In this document: positions 9,292 through 17,431 of the stretch, one piece after another
Layout of the letters: each line of letters begins with the position of its first letter
Numbering within the stretch: the first letter of the stretch is position 1
NCBI GenBank assembly: GCA_020851415.1
Contig: JADZCU010000032.1
Span: forward strand, 1-38,378
From: Candidatus Peregrinibacteria bacterium
Lineage (GTDB): Bacteria > Patescibacteriota > Gracilibacteria > UBA1369
DNA length: 38,378 nucleotides
Direction: 5' to 3'
The notes under the pieces: generated by a model
What the model saw: only the letters and a program-made list of their open reading frames with translations
The model's database searches: none
Told to the model about the DNA's origin: nothing
Translations under genes and position numbers: made by a program

Positions 9292-12200
9292 TTAGGCCCC
9301 AGCCGCTGTGTTCGCCAACCTACTGAACGTCTCTTCGGCCCAACGATCCTGGACAGTCACAGTCACATTTTTGTCCAAAGAAATCACAGTAGTAAAGTTG
9401 CCGCTCTTGGAATAAACTTTCAATTCCCGTGTCAAATTCATACCAGAAACCAGTGGAGAAATTTGATCCTGAAGATCTTTCACCATCAACTGTTGCAGTT
9501 CAGCTGAGTCTTTAAAAGCTGCACCCTTATGTAAATCCACATAATATTGCGGATTCATACCATGCTCAAAAGCGGCTTTGTAAACCTGCCCAACCTTCTT
9601 TTTTGAAGGTAAATCTTCAATCCATTCCTGCAAACCCTCATAGCTCTTTTTGCCGCCGGCACCAATGGTAATTTTAATGCCATCACGGACAGTCTGAACA
9701 TCTTTTGAAGCCTTTTTATCAAACGTAGAAAGTTCAATATTCAAAGCAGCCGTCAGTGCATCAACAGTTATACCGGAAGGATCTTTAGAGCGGAATTTAT
9801 CCAGTGCTCTGTCAGCGGACAACTTAATCTTCTCTTCATCTTCAGGCGAAGATTCAATATTTGCAGAAGCAACCTCAAGCGGGTTTCCGGGCTTATCTGA
9901 TGGCGGTTCAGCAGGTTTTTCATTCTCCTGTTGCCAATCCAAAAATTCCTGTGGGAAAGTCAAATCAGGTGGAAACTCGCCCAGGGTTTCAATCTTAACA
10001 ACCGCATACTCAAGTGAAGCAATTTGCTCCTCAATAGTGCCATGAATAAATGCGCCGCGCCCCAAAGCCTTGGTAACAAAAACACCATTATCCTTAAGGA
10101 TTTTATCCAGCGTAAGCTTTGTTTTCTCTGAAGGATTGGATTTTAAGGATTTATACAAGCCTTTCGCATTATCAATTTTTCCGCGTAAATATCGACCAAA
10201 CTTATAGGTTTGGGACTGCTGTAAAATACTTTCAAGCTCTGGAGATAACCCGGCAACAGGAGATGGAGCAGCTTTCATCTTGGCAACAGGTGCGCTCACT
10301 TCATACATTTTATCTGCACCAACCACTCTTTCAGTAATTTTAAATTCACCTATTTCGAGTCCTTGATTGGCTGCGCGTTTGCGCAAAGCGGAAAGATATC
10401 CGCTCTCAATAGTCTTGGCGTGAAGCCCATCCAGCATAATTTCACTTTTACCGGCAGCAAGAGCTTCATTAATAGTCCTATCCAAACTCGCCATCATGAC
10501 ATCAGGTTTTTGAGCACCAGCAAAATATCTGTCTGACATCAAAGTATCATCAATGATCGATGGATATTTGGTAGGAACTTTTCCTGCTCGCATATCTATT
10601 AATAAATCCTGGGTCGCAGCGGCTCTGGCTTCAATTGCAGCCTCCTCAGCAGTCAAATTCAGCTGTTTTTGAGTAAACAAATCAAGTTGTTCTCCCTCTG
10701 CCGCTTTGGCACCCGGAGCAGCTTTTCCCTTTGGCTCGTAAGCAGGCTTCCCTTCCGGAGTGAAAAGATCCAGCTGTTCACCGCCGACAGGAACAGGTTT
10801 TGGTGCAGGTGTAATAGCATCTGCTTTACCTGATTCATACAGCTCAATCTTCCCCTTGCCGTTGGCCTTTAATTCAAAAACTGTATCCTTAATTTTAATT
10901 TCACCAATTTTGCGATCAGGAAGAAACTGGATTTTTTCAAACTCATTTTCAAGAGAACGAGCAAGACGTGCAGGATCAACAACTGCATCTGCAGAATGTT
11001 TTGCCTCAAAAGATTCAACAAGTTTTTTCTCCGGACCAGCCATAAGATCATCAATCATATGGGGGTGAATCTCTGCCTCAAAGCGCATTCGCGCATAGCC
11101 ATCCTTAATGGTAACATCAATAATTGGTTCAACTTTAGTTTCCGGGAGAATCTCCACGGTAGCGGGTTCAGCCTTGGCGGCATCAGGAGATTTTTTCGCT
11201 TTTGATGCTTTTGCAACTTTCGGATACAAACCCTTCTCAAAAATCTTATCCAAAATTCTGGCCACCTGTTCATCTTTGGCACTGAATTGAAAAATAACTT
11301 CCGCTGCATCCTGAATGTTCGAAAGTGATACCGCTGATTGCTTATCAAACTCCATAAACTTAATCAAAGCTCTGCCCTCAAAAATTTTATGAAACTGAGG
11401 GTGTGCTTCGTAAAGTTTCATCAGTGAAGGATCTTCTTTGATCAGCTTAGCCATATCATCAAAGTTTGTACCCTTGAAAGCCTCAGCAAGAGCCTTATCT
11501 TCTTTAATTCCTTTCAAAATACCCTGAACAACATTTTCATTCCCCAAAACTTTTTCTGTCCAAAGTGCACGTAAAGCACCGAGATTTTCCGCCTCATGTT
11601 CCATCACATTCAACGCTTTACTCACACGGGCAAAACGAAGTGAACCTTCGGCAACACCTTGTTTTAATACCAGTTTCGTCAGTTGTGGGATAGATCGGAA
11701 AAGCCTGGTAGAGTATCTCACTATACCTATCGGCATATCATAACCTAAAAATTTAACTCCTTTAGCGCCAAGTTTTGCCGTTTCCCAGGCAGTCTTTAAA
11801 GCCACCTCAGCTGTACCTTGCGCAACAGCCAATCCTTTGGCTCCGGCGCCTTCAGCTGTTGCAAAACGGTCAGCAGCCTTTGTCCCACCCGGCAATCGCT
11901 CAAGAGTTTTCTCACCATAATATTTGAAAATAGCAGCAAGCTTACCGCCGCCACCCACAGCCTCTGCAGCTACCTGTGCGGCATCAGCGGCGAGTTGTGC
12001 TTCCTTTAATAAATTTTCAACTTTTGCCGTTGCTGCAACAGCCTCAGTCGAAAGTGGACCTTTTGCTTTCTCAATTTCCTGCAATGACTTAATAGCATCA
12101 TCAGCTGTTTTGGCAGCTTCATGTGCCCGCTTGGCAAGAACTGCGGCTTCTTCAGCCTTACTTGCTTGAGCCGCATACTCATGAGCCAGCGTGCGCAACT

Positions 12201-14676
12201 CTTCAGCCGCCTTAATATGTTTCGGTAATTTAGAGTTTGCAGCGACTTTCTCCGCCGCTTCAGCCCTCTTGGCTAGTTCCGCAGCGCGCTCCGCCTTGAG
12301 TCGATGTGCAGCATTAGCCGCCTGTTCGGCCTTTTCAAAACTTTGTACAACAGTACCGGATCTCTCTCCCAACTCGGCAACCGTCTTTGCCTCCACCAGA
12401 CCCTTCATGCCTGCAGAAGCGCCTTTGGAGAAATTAGCAATTTCAGCGGCCTGGCTTACTTCAGCACTTGTTTTCAAAAATCCTGGCTTCTTAAAAGCTT
12501 CAGCCGCAAATGTCCTAAAGAAGGTACTGGCTTCAGCAACACGACCGGTAAAAATTCCGGCCTTGCTTCCGGCAGCGGCAAGAACCTCGGCACGAGCCGC
12601 GGTAGACGTAACCTTTGCAGCTTGAGCCGCTTCGCCTCCAACAAACAATGAAGCAACATTCGCCAAAACTTTACCAATACCCGATCCAACATTTCCCTTT
12701 TCAAACTCTTCATACGAAATCAAAGCCTTTCCAAGCTCCTTCCATGCTTTACCGGCCAGTTCAGTATCGCCCACAGTTCCTTCTTTTGCATTTATAGTTA
12801 ACAGTGCCCCCAGACCTTCTAAAGTATCAAAAGGTTTTCCAACAACAGTACAAAGTCCGCCGGCCAGTTCAAAAAGACCACCGGACGCGCCTGTGAAAAG
12901 TGAAAGGACATTAGCGCCGAAACCAGCCGGATACTTCCATCCGCTTTCAATATCATAAGCGCCCTGTGTAGCCACATTACCCTGTTCAATAATCCACTTA
13001 CCAAATTTTGTCAGCCATTCACCGGGTATAGCTGCTATCTGGCCCACAGTGTCCTGATACAAATATTTCGCATTATTCCACATCACGCCAAAAACACCTT
13101 CTGTTTCAACTTTCACTTTATCCAGTTGTGAACAAGCCTTATCAAAAACCGAAAACGAAAGACTGTTTGCCAAACTCGCATCCAAAAGATGATTGTCTGT
13201 TTCTCTCTGGATACTGTCCAGATTCTTTAAATGATAATCATACTTATCTTTAACTCCTTCAATACATTCGGCATAAGCTTGCTTCTGTGTTTCCAAAACA
13301 AGAATCTGCTCCTCGGTTGAAATCATCGAAGGCTCCACAACCTTATCAATAGTGTCTCCGACAGTTCCCAGATCACTTTCCACCGCTGATTCTTCTTCAC
13401 TCATCGCAACGTCAACTCCCTTGGCTTTTTCAGCCGATTTATCCAGGTAAGTCGCGCCAACGTTGGCTCTTCTTTTTCTTTCCTGAACCTGAGCAAGTGC
13501 CTGATTGATTGCCTCCTTTTGTTCATCAGTCAGATTTGGCTCCTTCAGCATTTCAGCAAGAGCACTCTCTTTTTCCTTTTCAGCTTCGGACACTTTTCCC
13601 ACTGCAATTTTTCGTTGTTCAAGTTTTTTTGCAACGTTTGCAGGTGAATCATCCGCGTTCCGAAGTGTCTCCAAATCATCCTTCTTTTTACTCAGCGCCT
13701 TCTGATGCTCAACCAGTTTCAACTGTTGAGCTTTTAGTTCACCGTATCGCTTTTCATTTGCCTTGATTGCGTCTGCCTTCTCACCTTTTTGCTCTTCCAG
13801 TTTTTTAATCTCTTCATTGCGCTTTTTCAAAATAACACCACGGCGCGCCTGCATAACCCTCGAAATACTTTTTCCATATTTTTCGATTTCCTCTTTTTTC
13901 TTTTTATATTTACTTCTTTTTGATTCCATTTCATCTTTCAATTCTCTCAGTTCTCGCTGAAGTTTTTCTACCTTCTTGTCATCGTTACAATCAACACCCG
14001 GGAGTATTCCGGTTAACTTATCCCATGTGAGGGACGCTCGGTTGGAAAAGCCCTTTTTTGAGTCCTGATACTGCTGCAGGGTCTCATAAAAACCATTGAT
14101 ATCTCCCAAACGTTTTTGAACCGCCTCCTGAAATGAAGCATTCAAAACCGCATATTCCTGCATGTGGTCATTCAACTTTTCAATCGGGGTATCTTCGGGA
14201 AGTTCTTTCGGAATATTATCCAGCTTTGCCGGAGAAGCGTCCTTTAATTTCAAAATATCTTTGGCCGCTGCATTTCCCTCTTTAGCCGCCTGTTGGTCAG
14301 CTTCACTTGGTGTATATTTTTTCAAAATCTCATCTGTCTTATCCAGTACCTGTTTTTTGTATGCATCAAAAGCTTTCTTATCCAGAGTGCCGTCCTTCGC
14401 CGCCATATCCAAAGATTTCTGATAGTACTCATAGAGTCGGTCATACAGGTCGCCGGTAAATCTCCCACCGATCTTATCCAGTTTTCCTTTTACAACCGCA
14501 ACACGCTTATCAGATTCAGTCTTCACCTCTTTCAAAGCTTCAGCCTTGGTCTTTTTCTCCAGACTTGGTGGGGCATCTGTTTTGCTTTCTGCAGACGAAG
14601 CTTTGTTGTCGAACACCAGACGTCTCTGCGCAAAAATCAAAAACGCATTTCTCGTTTTAAGAAACGTTTTCATCAT
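9292..14676 (-). CDS. giant 1794-residue RxVF-motif protein with glycine-rich hydrophobic core and two QLDLF motifs
   Basis: The largest gene of the window; function unknown. It starts MMKTFLK with RRLVF at residues 18-22. Residues 30-450 are charged coiled coil. Residues about 530-690 are Gly/Ala/Trp-rich and moderately hydrophobic (GANVLSLFTGASGGLFELAGG, KVLANVASLFVGGEAA), recalling pre-toxin or membrane-insertion segments of large secreted effectors, although I see no toxin domain. Residues 690-900 are a very Ala/Glu/Lys-rich helix. Residues 900-1200 are helical and folded. Two copies of GEQLDLFT occur near residues 1298-1305 and 1327-1334. From about 1500 an acidic linker leads to a small alpha/beta end (LKVYSKSGNFTTVISL). 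The start overlaps the end of the preceding small gene by 20 bases, so the two are translationally coupled. The second Met (14673) is an equally good start. Confidence 0.75.
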   Translation of the reverse strand: MMKTFLKTRNAFLIFAQRRLVFDNKASSAESKTDAPPSLEKKTKAEALKEVKTESDKRVAVVKGKLDKIGGRFTGDLYDRLYEYYQKSLDMAAKDGTLDKKAFDAYKKQVLDKTDEILKKYTPSEADQQAAKEGNAAAKDILKLKDASPAKLDNIPKELPEDTPIEKLNDHMQEYAVLNASFQEAVQKRLGDINGFYETLQQYQDSKKGFSNRASLTWDKLTGILPGVDCNDDKKVEKLQRELRELKDEMESKRSKYKKKKEEIEKYGKSISRVMQARRGVILKKRNEEIKKLEEQKGEKADAIKANEKRYGELKAQQLKLVEHQKALSKKKDDLETLRNADDSPANVAKKLEQRKIAVGKVSEAEKEKESALAEMLKEPNLTDEQKEAINQALAQVQERKRRANVGATYLDKSAEKAKGVDVAMSEEESAVESDLGTVGDTIDKVVEPSMISTEEQILVLETQKQAYAECIEGVKDKYDYHLKNLDSIQRETDNHLLDASLANSLSFSVFDKACSQLDKVKVETEGVFGVMWNNAKYLYQDTVGQIAAIPGEWLTKFGKWIIEQGNVATQGAYDIESGWKYPAGFGANVLSLFTGASGGLFELAGGLCTVVGKPFDTLEGLGALLTINAKEGTVGDTELAGKAWKELGKALISYEEFEKGNVGSGIGKVLANVASLFVGGEAAQAAKVTSTAARAEVLAAAGSKAGIFTGRVAEASTFFRTFAAEAFKKPGFLKTSAEVSQAAEIANFSKGASAGMKGLVEAKTVAELGERSGTVVQSFEKAEQAANAAHRLKAERAAELAKRAEAAEKVAANSKLPKHIKAAEELRTLAHEYAAQASKAEEAAVLAKRAHEAAKTADDAIKSLQEIEKAKGPLSTEAVAATAKVENLLKEAQLAADAAQVAAEAVGGGGKLAAIFKYYGEKTLERLPGGTKAADRFATAEGAGAKGLAVAQGTAEVALKTAWETAKLGAKGVKFLGYDMPIGIVRYSTRLFRSIPQLTKLVLKQGVAEGSLRFARVSKALNVMEHEAENLGALRALWTEKVLGNENVVQGILKGIKEDKALAEAFKGTNFDDMAKLIKEDPSLMKLYEAHPQFHKIFEGRALIKFMEFDKQSAVSLSNIQDAAEVIFQFSAKDEQVARILDKIFEKGLYPKVAKASKAKKSPDAAKAEPATVEILPETKVEPIIDVTIKDGYARMRFEAEIHPHMIDDLMAGPEKKLVESFEAKHSADAVVDPARLARSLENEFEKIQFLPDRKIGEIKIKDTVFELKANGKGKIELYESGKADAITPAPKPVPVGGEQLDLFTPEGKPAYEPKGKAAPGAKAAEGEQLDLFTQKQLNLTAEEAAIEARAAATQDLLIDMRAGKVPTKYPSIIDDTLMSDRYFAGAQKPDVMMASLDRTINEALAAGKSEIMLDGLHAKTIESGYLSALRKRAANQGLEIGEFKITERVVGADKMYEVSAPVAKMKAAPSPVAGLSPELESILQQSQTYKFGRYLRGKIDNAKGLYKSLKSNPSEKTKLTLDKILKDNGVFVTKALGRGAFIHGTIEEQIASLEYAVVKIETLGEFPPDLTFPQEFLDWQQENEKPAEPPSDKPGNPLEVASANIESSPEDEEKIKLSADRALDKFRSKDPSGITVDALTAALNIELSTFDKKASKDVQTVRDGIKITIGAGGKKSYEGLQEWIEDLPSKKKVGQVYKAAFEHGMNPQYYVDLHKGAAFKDSAELQQLMVKDLQDQISPLVSGMNLTRELKVYSKSGNFTTVISLDKNVTVTVQDRWAEETFSRLANTAAGA

Positions 14677-14989
14677 GATGTGATTCGTTTTTTATTTCTG
14701 TTTTCAATTTTTTTAATTTTTTCTTGGCTCCTTTTTTAGCCTTACTCTGCCCAAACATCTCATAAACATTTTTGGAAAAATCTCCGTCCCTATCACAAAT
14801 TGCCCGGATATATTTATCCTGTTCAGCATGCGCCTGATCAAGGAATTTCATAAATTCCATAAGTCCGTCATTTGGCATTTTCAAAACCTGCTCATAACGC
14901 ACGGCTCGTTCTTCCGGTGAGAAAAACAAAAGCGAATTAAACTTCTTCAAAACCCGTTTCAGCAAATTTTGAGAGACATTCTTAGCCAT
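14657..14989 (-). CDS. small helical partner protein (possibly leaderless mRNA)
   Basis: A 110-residue protein starting MAKNVSQNLLKRVL. The pattern LLFFSPEERAVRYEQVL...GLMEFMKFLDQA matches the two-helix motif of the other small proteins, most clearly the 15076-15459 product. The C-terminus is strongly basic (KKGAKKKLKKLKTEIK) and could bind nucleic acid, membrane or the acidic giant partner. The ATG at 14987-14989 is preferred over a GTG one codon upstream. A TATAAT box ends six bases before the ATG, so the transcript probably begins at or next to the start codon. The gene overlaps the 1794-residue gene by 20 bases in another frame, which is strong evidence of coupling. Confidence 0.7.
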   Translation of the reverse strand: MAKNVSQNLLKRVLKKFNSLLFFSPEERAVRYEQVLKMPNDGLMEFMKFLDQAHAEQDKYIRAICDRDGDFSKNVYEMFGQSKAKKGAKKKLKKLKTEIKNESHHDENVS

Positions 14990-14995
14990 CACAAA

Positions 14996-15024
14996 ATTAT
15001 ACCACGGAAACTAAGAATAAACAA
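14996..15024 (-). promoter_or_regulatory. promoter giving a probable leaderless transcript
   Basis: On the minus strand, TTGTTT (15019-15024), 17 bases, TATAAT (14996-15001), with TG one base before the -10. The distance from the -10 to the ATG at 14989 is only six bases, so transcription should start at about the start codon. Confidence 0.65.
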
Positions 15025-15075
15025 CCCGGCGCCTCTAAGACAAAGCACAATGAAGCCATCTCAAAACCGGAGAAT

Positions 15076-15459
15076 TTAAAATATTCCCAAAAATTTCTTC
15101 TTTTTATCCGAACTACCCTGATTCAATCCGTTGATCAAACTTTCCGCCTCCTTATCGGTGGCTAGTGCATCCTTATCTTCCTCAGTCTGCAGCTCAACTT
15201 TTTTGAGTACATGCATAGACTCTTTTACATCCTTCACCAGTTCAACTTTCTGACTTTGAATTTCGCTCTCCTCCTTGTCAATGTCCGCATTCATTTTTTC
15301 CGCTTCCTCAAGAGCTTTCATGGCATCCATGATGTCCACATCGCTACTCTTTGCATATTTCTCGCGGATAGCCAAACGTTCATCCGAACTCATCAACTGA
15401 AAAAGCGATGAAGATTCGAGCGCCGAAAACAACTTATTGAGTAGTTCTTGTGAAGCCAT
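15076..15459 (-). CDS. small helical partner protein
   Basis: A 127-residue protein of unknown function. It begins MASQELLNKLFSALE and then shows LFQLMSSDERLAIREKYAK...DIMDAMKALEEAEK, the clearest form of the two-helix motif shared by the small genes here. Residues 60-115 are an acidic and basic coiled coil, and it ends in KKKKFLGIF, a short basic/aromatic tail. It lies 11 bases after the stop of the 494-residue RxVF gene, in the same transcript. It is probably soluble and helical; a partner role is inferred from position only. Confidence 0.7.
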   Translation of the reverse strand: MASQELLNKLFSALESSSLFQLMSSDERLAIREKYAKSSDVDIMDAMKALEEAEKMNADIDKEESEIQSQKVELVKDVKESMHVLKKVELQTEEDKDALATDKEAESLINGLNQGSSDKKKKFLGIF

Positions 15460-15470
15460 AAAAAAATAAA

Positions 15471-16955
15471 TTATGCTCCTATCTGCTGATCAGGTAAAAC
15501 TATATCTGGTTTCGCTTCTCTTAAGACAAATTTAATCCCGGAAATTTTATAAAGATCTGCGCGGTTCGCAAGTTTATTAATATTTGCCTTTGCTTTAGGA
15601 ATTTCCATTGTAAAGGCAACCAGCTGCCCTTCTACATTCAGTTTAACCGGCACATTCACTTGTCCGTCATTCGGAGCATCTGAAGCTAAAACACTTCGAG
15701 CAATCGAGTCTGCATTTATACCAAGCCTTCTATTCAAATCTCTCATCCCATCACGGCCAAACTGATTGGTAAGATATACTTTCAGGTTATCGTAACTGTC
15801 AAAATATTTTTTACCTTCTTTATCGACCTTCGGCTCACCAGGTTTTGGTTTTTCAGGTGCTTTAACAGCAACGGCATCAGGTTTTTTGGGAGCTTCTGGT
15901 TTCTTGGCGGGAGGTTTAACAGCAACGGCATCAGGTTTTTTGGGAGCTTCTGGTTTCTTGGCAGGAGGTTGAGCAGCAACAGCATCAGGTTTTTTGGGAG
16001 CTTCTGGTTTCTTGGCAGGAGGTTGAGCAGCAACAGCATCAGGTTTTTTAGGAGCTTCGGGTTTCTTAACCGGAGGTTTAACAGGAGCAGCTTCGGGTTT
16101 TTTGACTGGAGGTTTAGCAGGAGCAGCCTCAGGCTTCTTAACTGGAGGTTTAGCCGGAGGAGCTTCGGGTTTTTTGACTGGAGGCTTAGCAGGAGCGGCT
16201 TCCGGTTTCTTCGGAGTCTCGGGCTTCTTGCCGGCATCAGCCTTTTTCTCTCCAGCGCCATCAAGTTTTGCGTAACTTACCTGCGCATCACCAACCGCAG
16301 CTCTCAAGCCCATATAAGCATCGAACCATTCTTGCGCATTTTCACTCTTTGCATCGCGTAGCTTATACACACGTTGAATAGCGACATTTATTCTCTGACT
16401 CTGATCAACTGAACTGTTCCACTTTTCAACAAACGCAGGGTTTGAAGAGTTCGTATAAAGAAAATGTCCCTCTCTCAAACGCCAGTCGGTTAAGGATCTA
16501 TCAACCCCAAGAGCAGCATTTAAACCATCTTTTAAAAGATAACTCTGCAGTGCCTTCAACTCTTCAGGATTATGCAAAACACTCAACTGTTCCTGTTGTT
16601 GTAAAGCTGCTTCCAAACCGCTTTGCAAAGCAACGCGCAAAAATCGCACGCATTCTCTTCGCTTTTCTTCAACATTAACCTCCTTATCATCAAGTTTTTT
16701 CAGTTGCTCATACTTTTCTTTAAAAGCTTTTTGAGCCTCAGCAAGTTTTCCCTTGGCCTTTGGCCCCTTTTTCATTTCATCAATTTTACTTTTTGCCTGT
16801 TCTTCCTCCTTTGGATTTAACTTATCCACAGGTTCATCTTTGCCAGTTTCAGAGGGTTTAGCAGGTCCCGCTTCTCCTTTGGCTTCCACACCCTCCTTAA
16901 AAACCAGGCGCTTAGTTTTAAAGCCATCATCCGTAAATAGTCTGCACATTTTCAT
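15471..16955 (-). CDS. RxVF-motif protein with Lys/Pro/Ala tandem repeats
   Basis: A 494-residue protein, function unknown. It starts MKMCRLF and has KRLVF at residues 15-19. Residues 25-100 are charged coiled coil. Residues 100-240 are a folded helical region containing LTDWRLREGHFLYTNSSN. Residues about 245-370 are a tandem repeat of KKPEAPxKPP and KKPEAPKKPDAVA units, which would form an extended, positively charged rod much like wall-spanning linkers. The last 110 residues are a small alpha/beta domain (NVPVKLNVEGQLVAFTMEI). There is no signal peptide by the usual rules. The start is supported by the leader TTAAAACAAAA, six bases upstream. It sits between two small helical genes. Confidence 0.75.
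   Translation of the reverse strand: MKMCRLFTDDGFKTKRLVFKEGVEAKGEAGPAKPSETGKDEPVDKLNPKEEEQAKSKIDEMKKGPKAKGKLAEAQKAFKEKYEQLKKLDDKEVNVEEKRRECVRFLRVALQSGLEAALQQQEQLSVLHNPEELKALQSYLLKDGLNAALGVDRSLTDWRLREGHFLYTNSSNPAFVEKWNSSVDQSQRINVAIQRVYKLRDAKSENAQEWFDAYMGLRAAVGDAQVSYAKLDGAGEKKADAGKKPETPKKPEAAPAKPPVKKPEAPPAKPPVKKPEAAPAKPPVKKPEAAPVKPPVKKPEAPKKPDAVAAQPPAKKPEAPKKPDAVAAQPPAKKPEAPKKPDAVAVKPPAKKPEAPKKPDAVAVKAPEKPKPGEPKVDKEGKKYFDSYDNLKVYLTNQFGRDGMRDLNRRLGINADSIARSVLASDAPNDGQVNVPVKLNVEGQLVAFTMEIPKAKANINKLANRADLYKISGIKFVLREAKPDIVLPDQQIGA
15845..16220 (-). repeat. in-frame tandem repeat coding the Lys/Pro/Ala rod
   Basis: DNA repeats of roughly 36 to 54 bases encode KKPEAxPxKPPV and then KKPEAPKKPDAVA units. 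The left half (about 15850-16050) is nearly identical from copy to copy, and the right half has diverged. The near-identity suggests recent expansion, so copy number may vary among strains. The limits given are approximate. Confidence 0.75.
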
Positions 16956-17009
16956 AATGTATTTTGTTTTAAAAAAGTTTTTATTTTGAGAAATATTTCA
17001 TTACTAACT

Positions 17010-17363
17010 TCAAGAAACATCAATTTTGTCCAAAGCATCCAGTAATTTCTCCGCTTCACTTTCAATATTTTTCTTATCATCTTCTTCAGCAATTTTAAGC
17101 TCTTCACGGTCAACTTTCTTCATTTCCTGCTGAATTTTTACCGCACTCTCCGCATAATATTTCTGTACATCAGGAGTTTGTTCAAGTTCATCAACTTCGC
17201 TTTCCAATAGTTTCAGTGTTCCGATAGCACGCAAAAGCTGATCATCGGAAGCATTGGAAAATTTTTTCAAAAGATCGGATTGTTGTTCCTCACTCAGCAA
17301 ATTAAATCCCTTCTGAATCTGCAGAAATGCAAAAAATTTCTTTTGGAGAATTGATTGAGACAT
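17010..17363 (-). CDS. small helical partner protein
   Basis: A 117-residue protein, all helical and acidic, of unknown function. MSQSILQKKFFAFLQ is followed by FNLLSEEQQSDLLKKFSNASDDQLLRAIGTLKLLE, the same two-helix pattern as the small genes at 15076 and 14657. Residues 60-115 are coiled coil. It lies between two RxVF genes: six bases after the repaired end of the 17370-18022 gene and 54 bases before the 494-residue gene. It is transcribed from the promoter at 18057. Confidence 0.7.
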   Translation of the reverse strand: MSQSILQKKFFAFLQIQKGFNLLSEEQQSDLLKKFSNASDDQLLRAIGTLKLLESEVDELEQTPDVQKYYAESAVKIQQEMKKVDREELKIAEEDDKKNIESEAEKLLDALDKIDVS

Positions 17364-17431
17364 AAATTATTAAGCCTTATTACCAGAATCAATTTTCTTT
17401 TCACTATCACGAAGATCCCCACGGAGAGCGG

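Noticed and set aside
14577-14676. Sec signal peptide at the start of the 1794-residue protein (and the other RxVF proteins)
   Set aside because: The first 22 residues are mixed basic, polar and aromatic, with no continuous hydrophobic core and no AxA site, and Arg sits at the end of the segment.
15845-16220. Regular repeats that could suggest a CRISPR array
   Set aside because: The repeats keep the reading frame of a Lys/Pro/Ala-rich protein and have no unique spacers of constant length.
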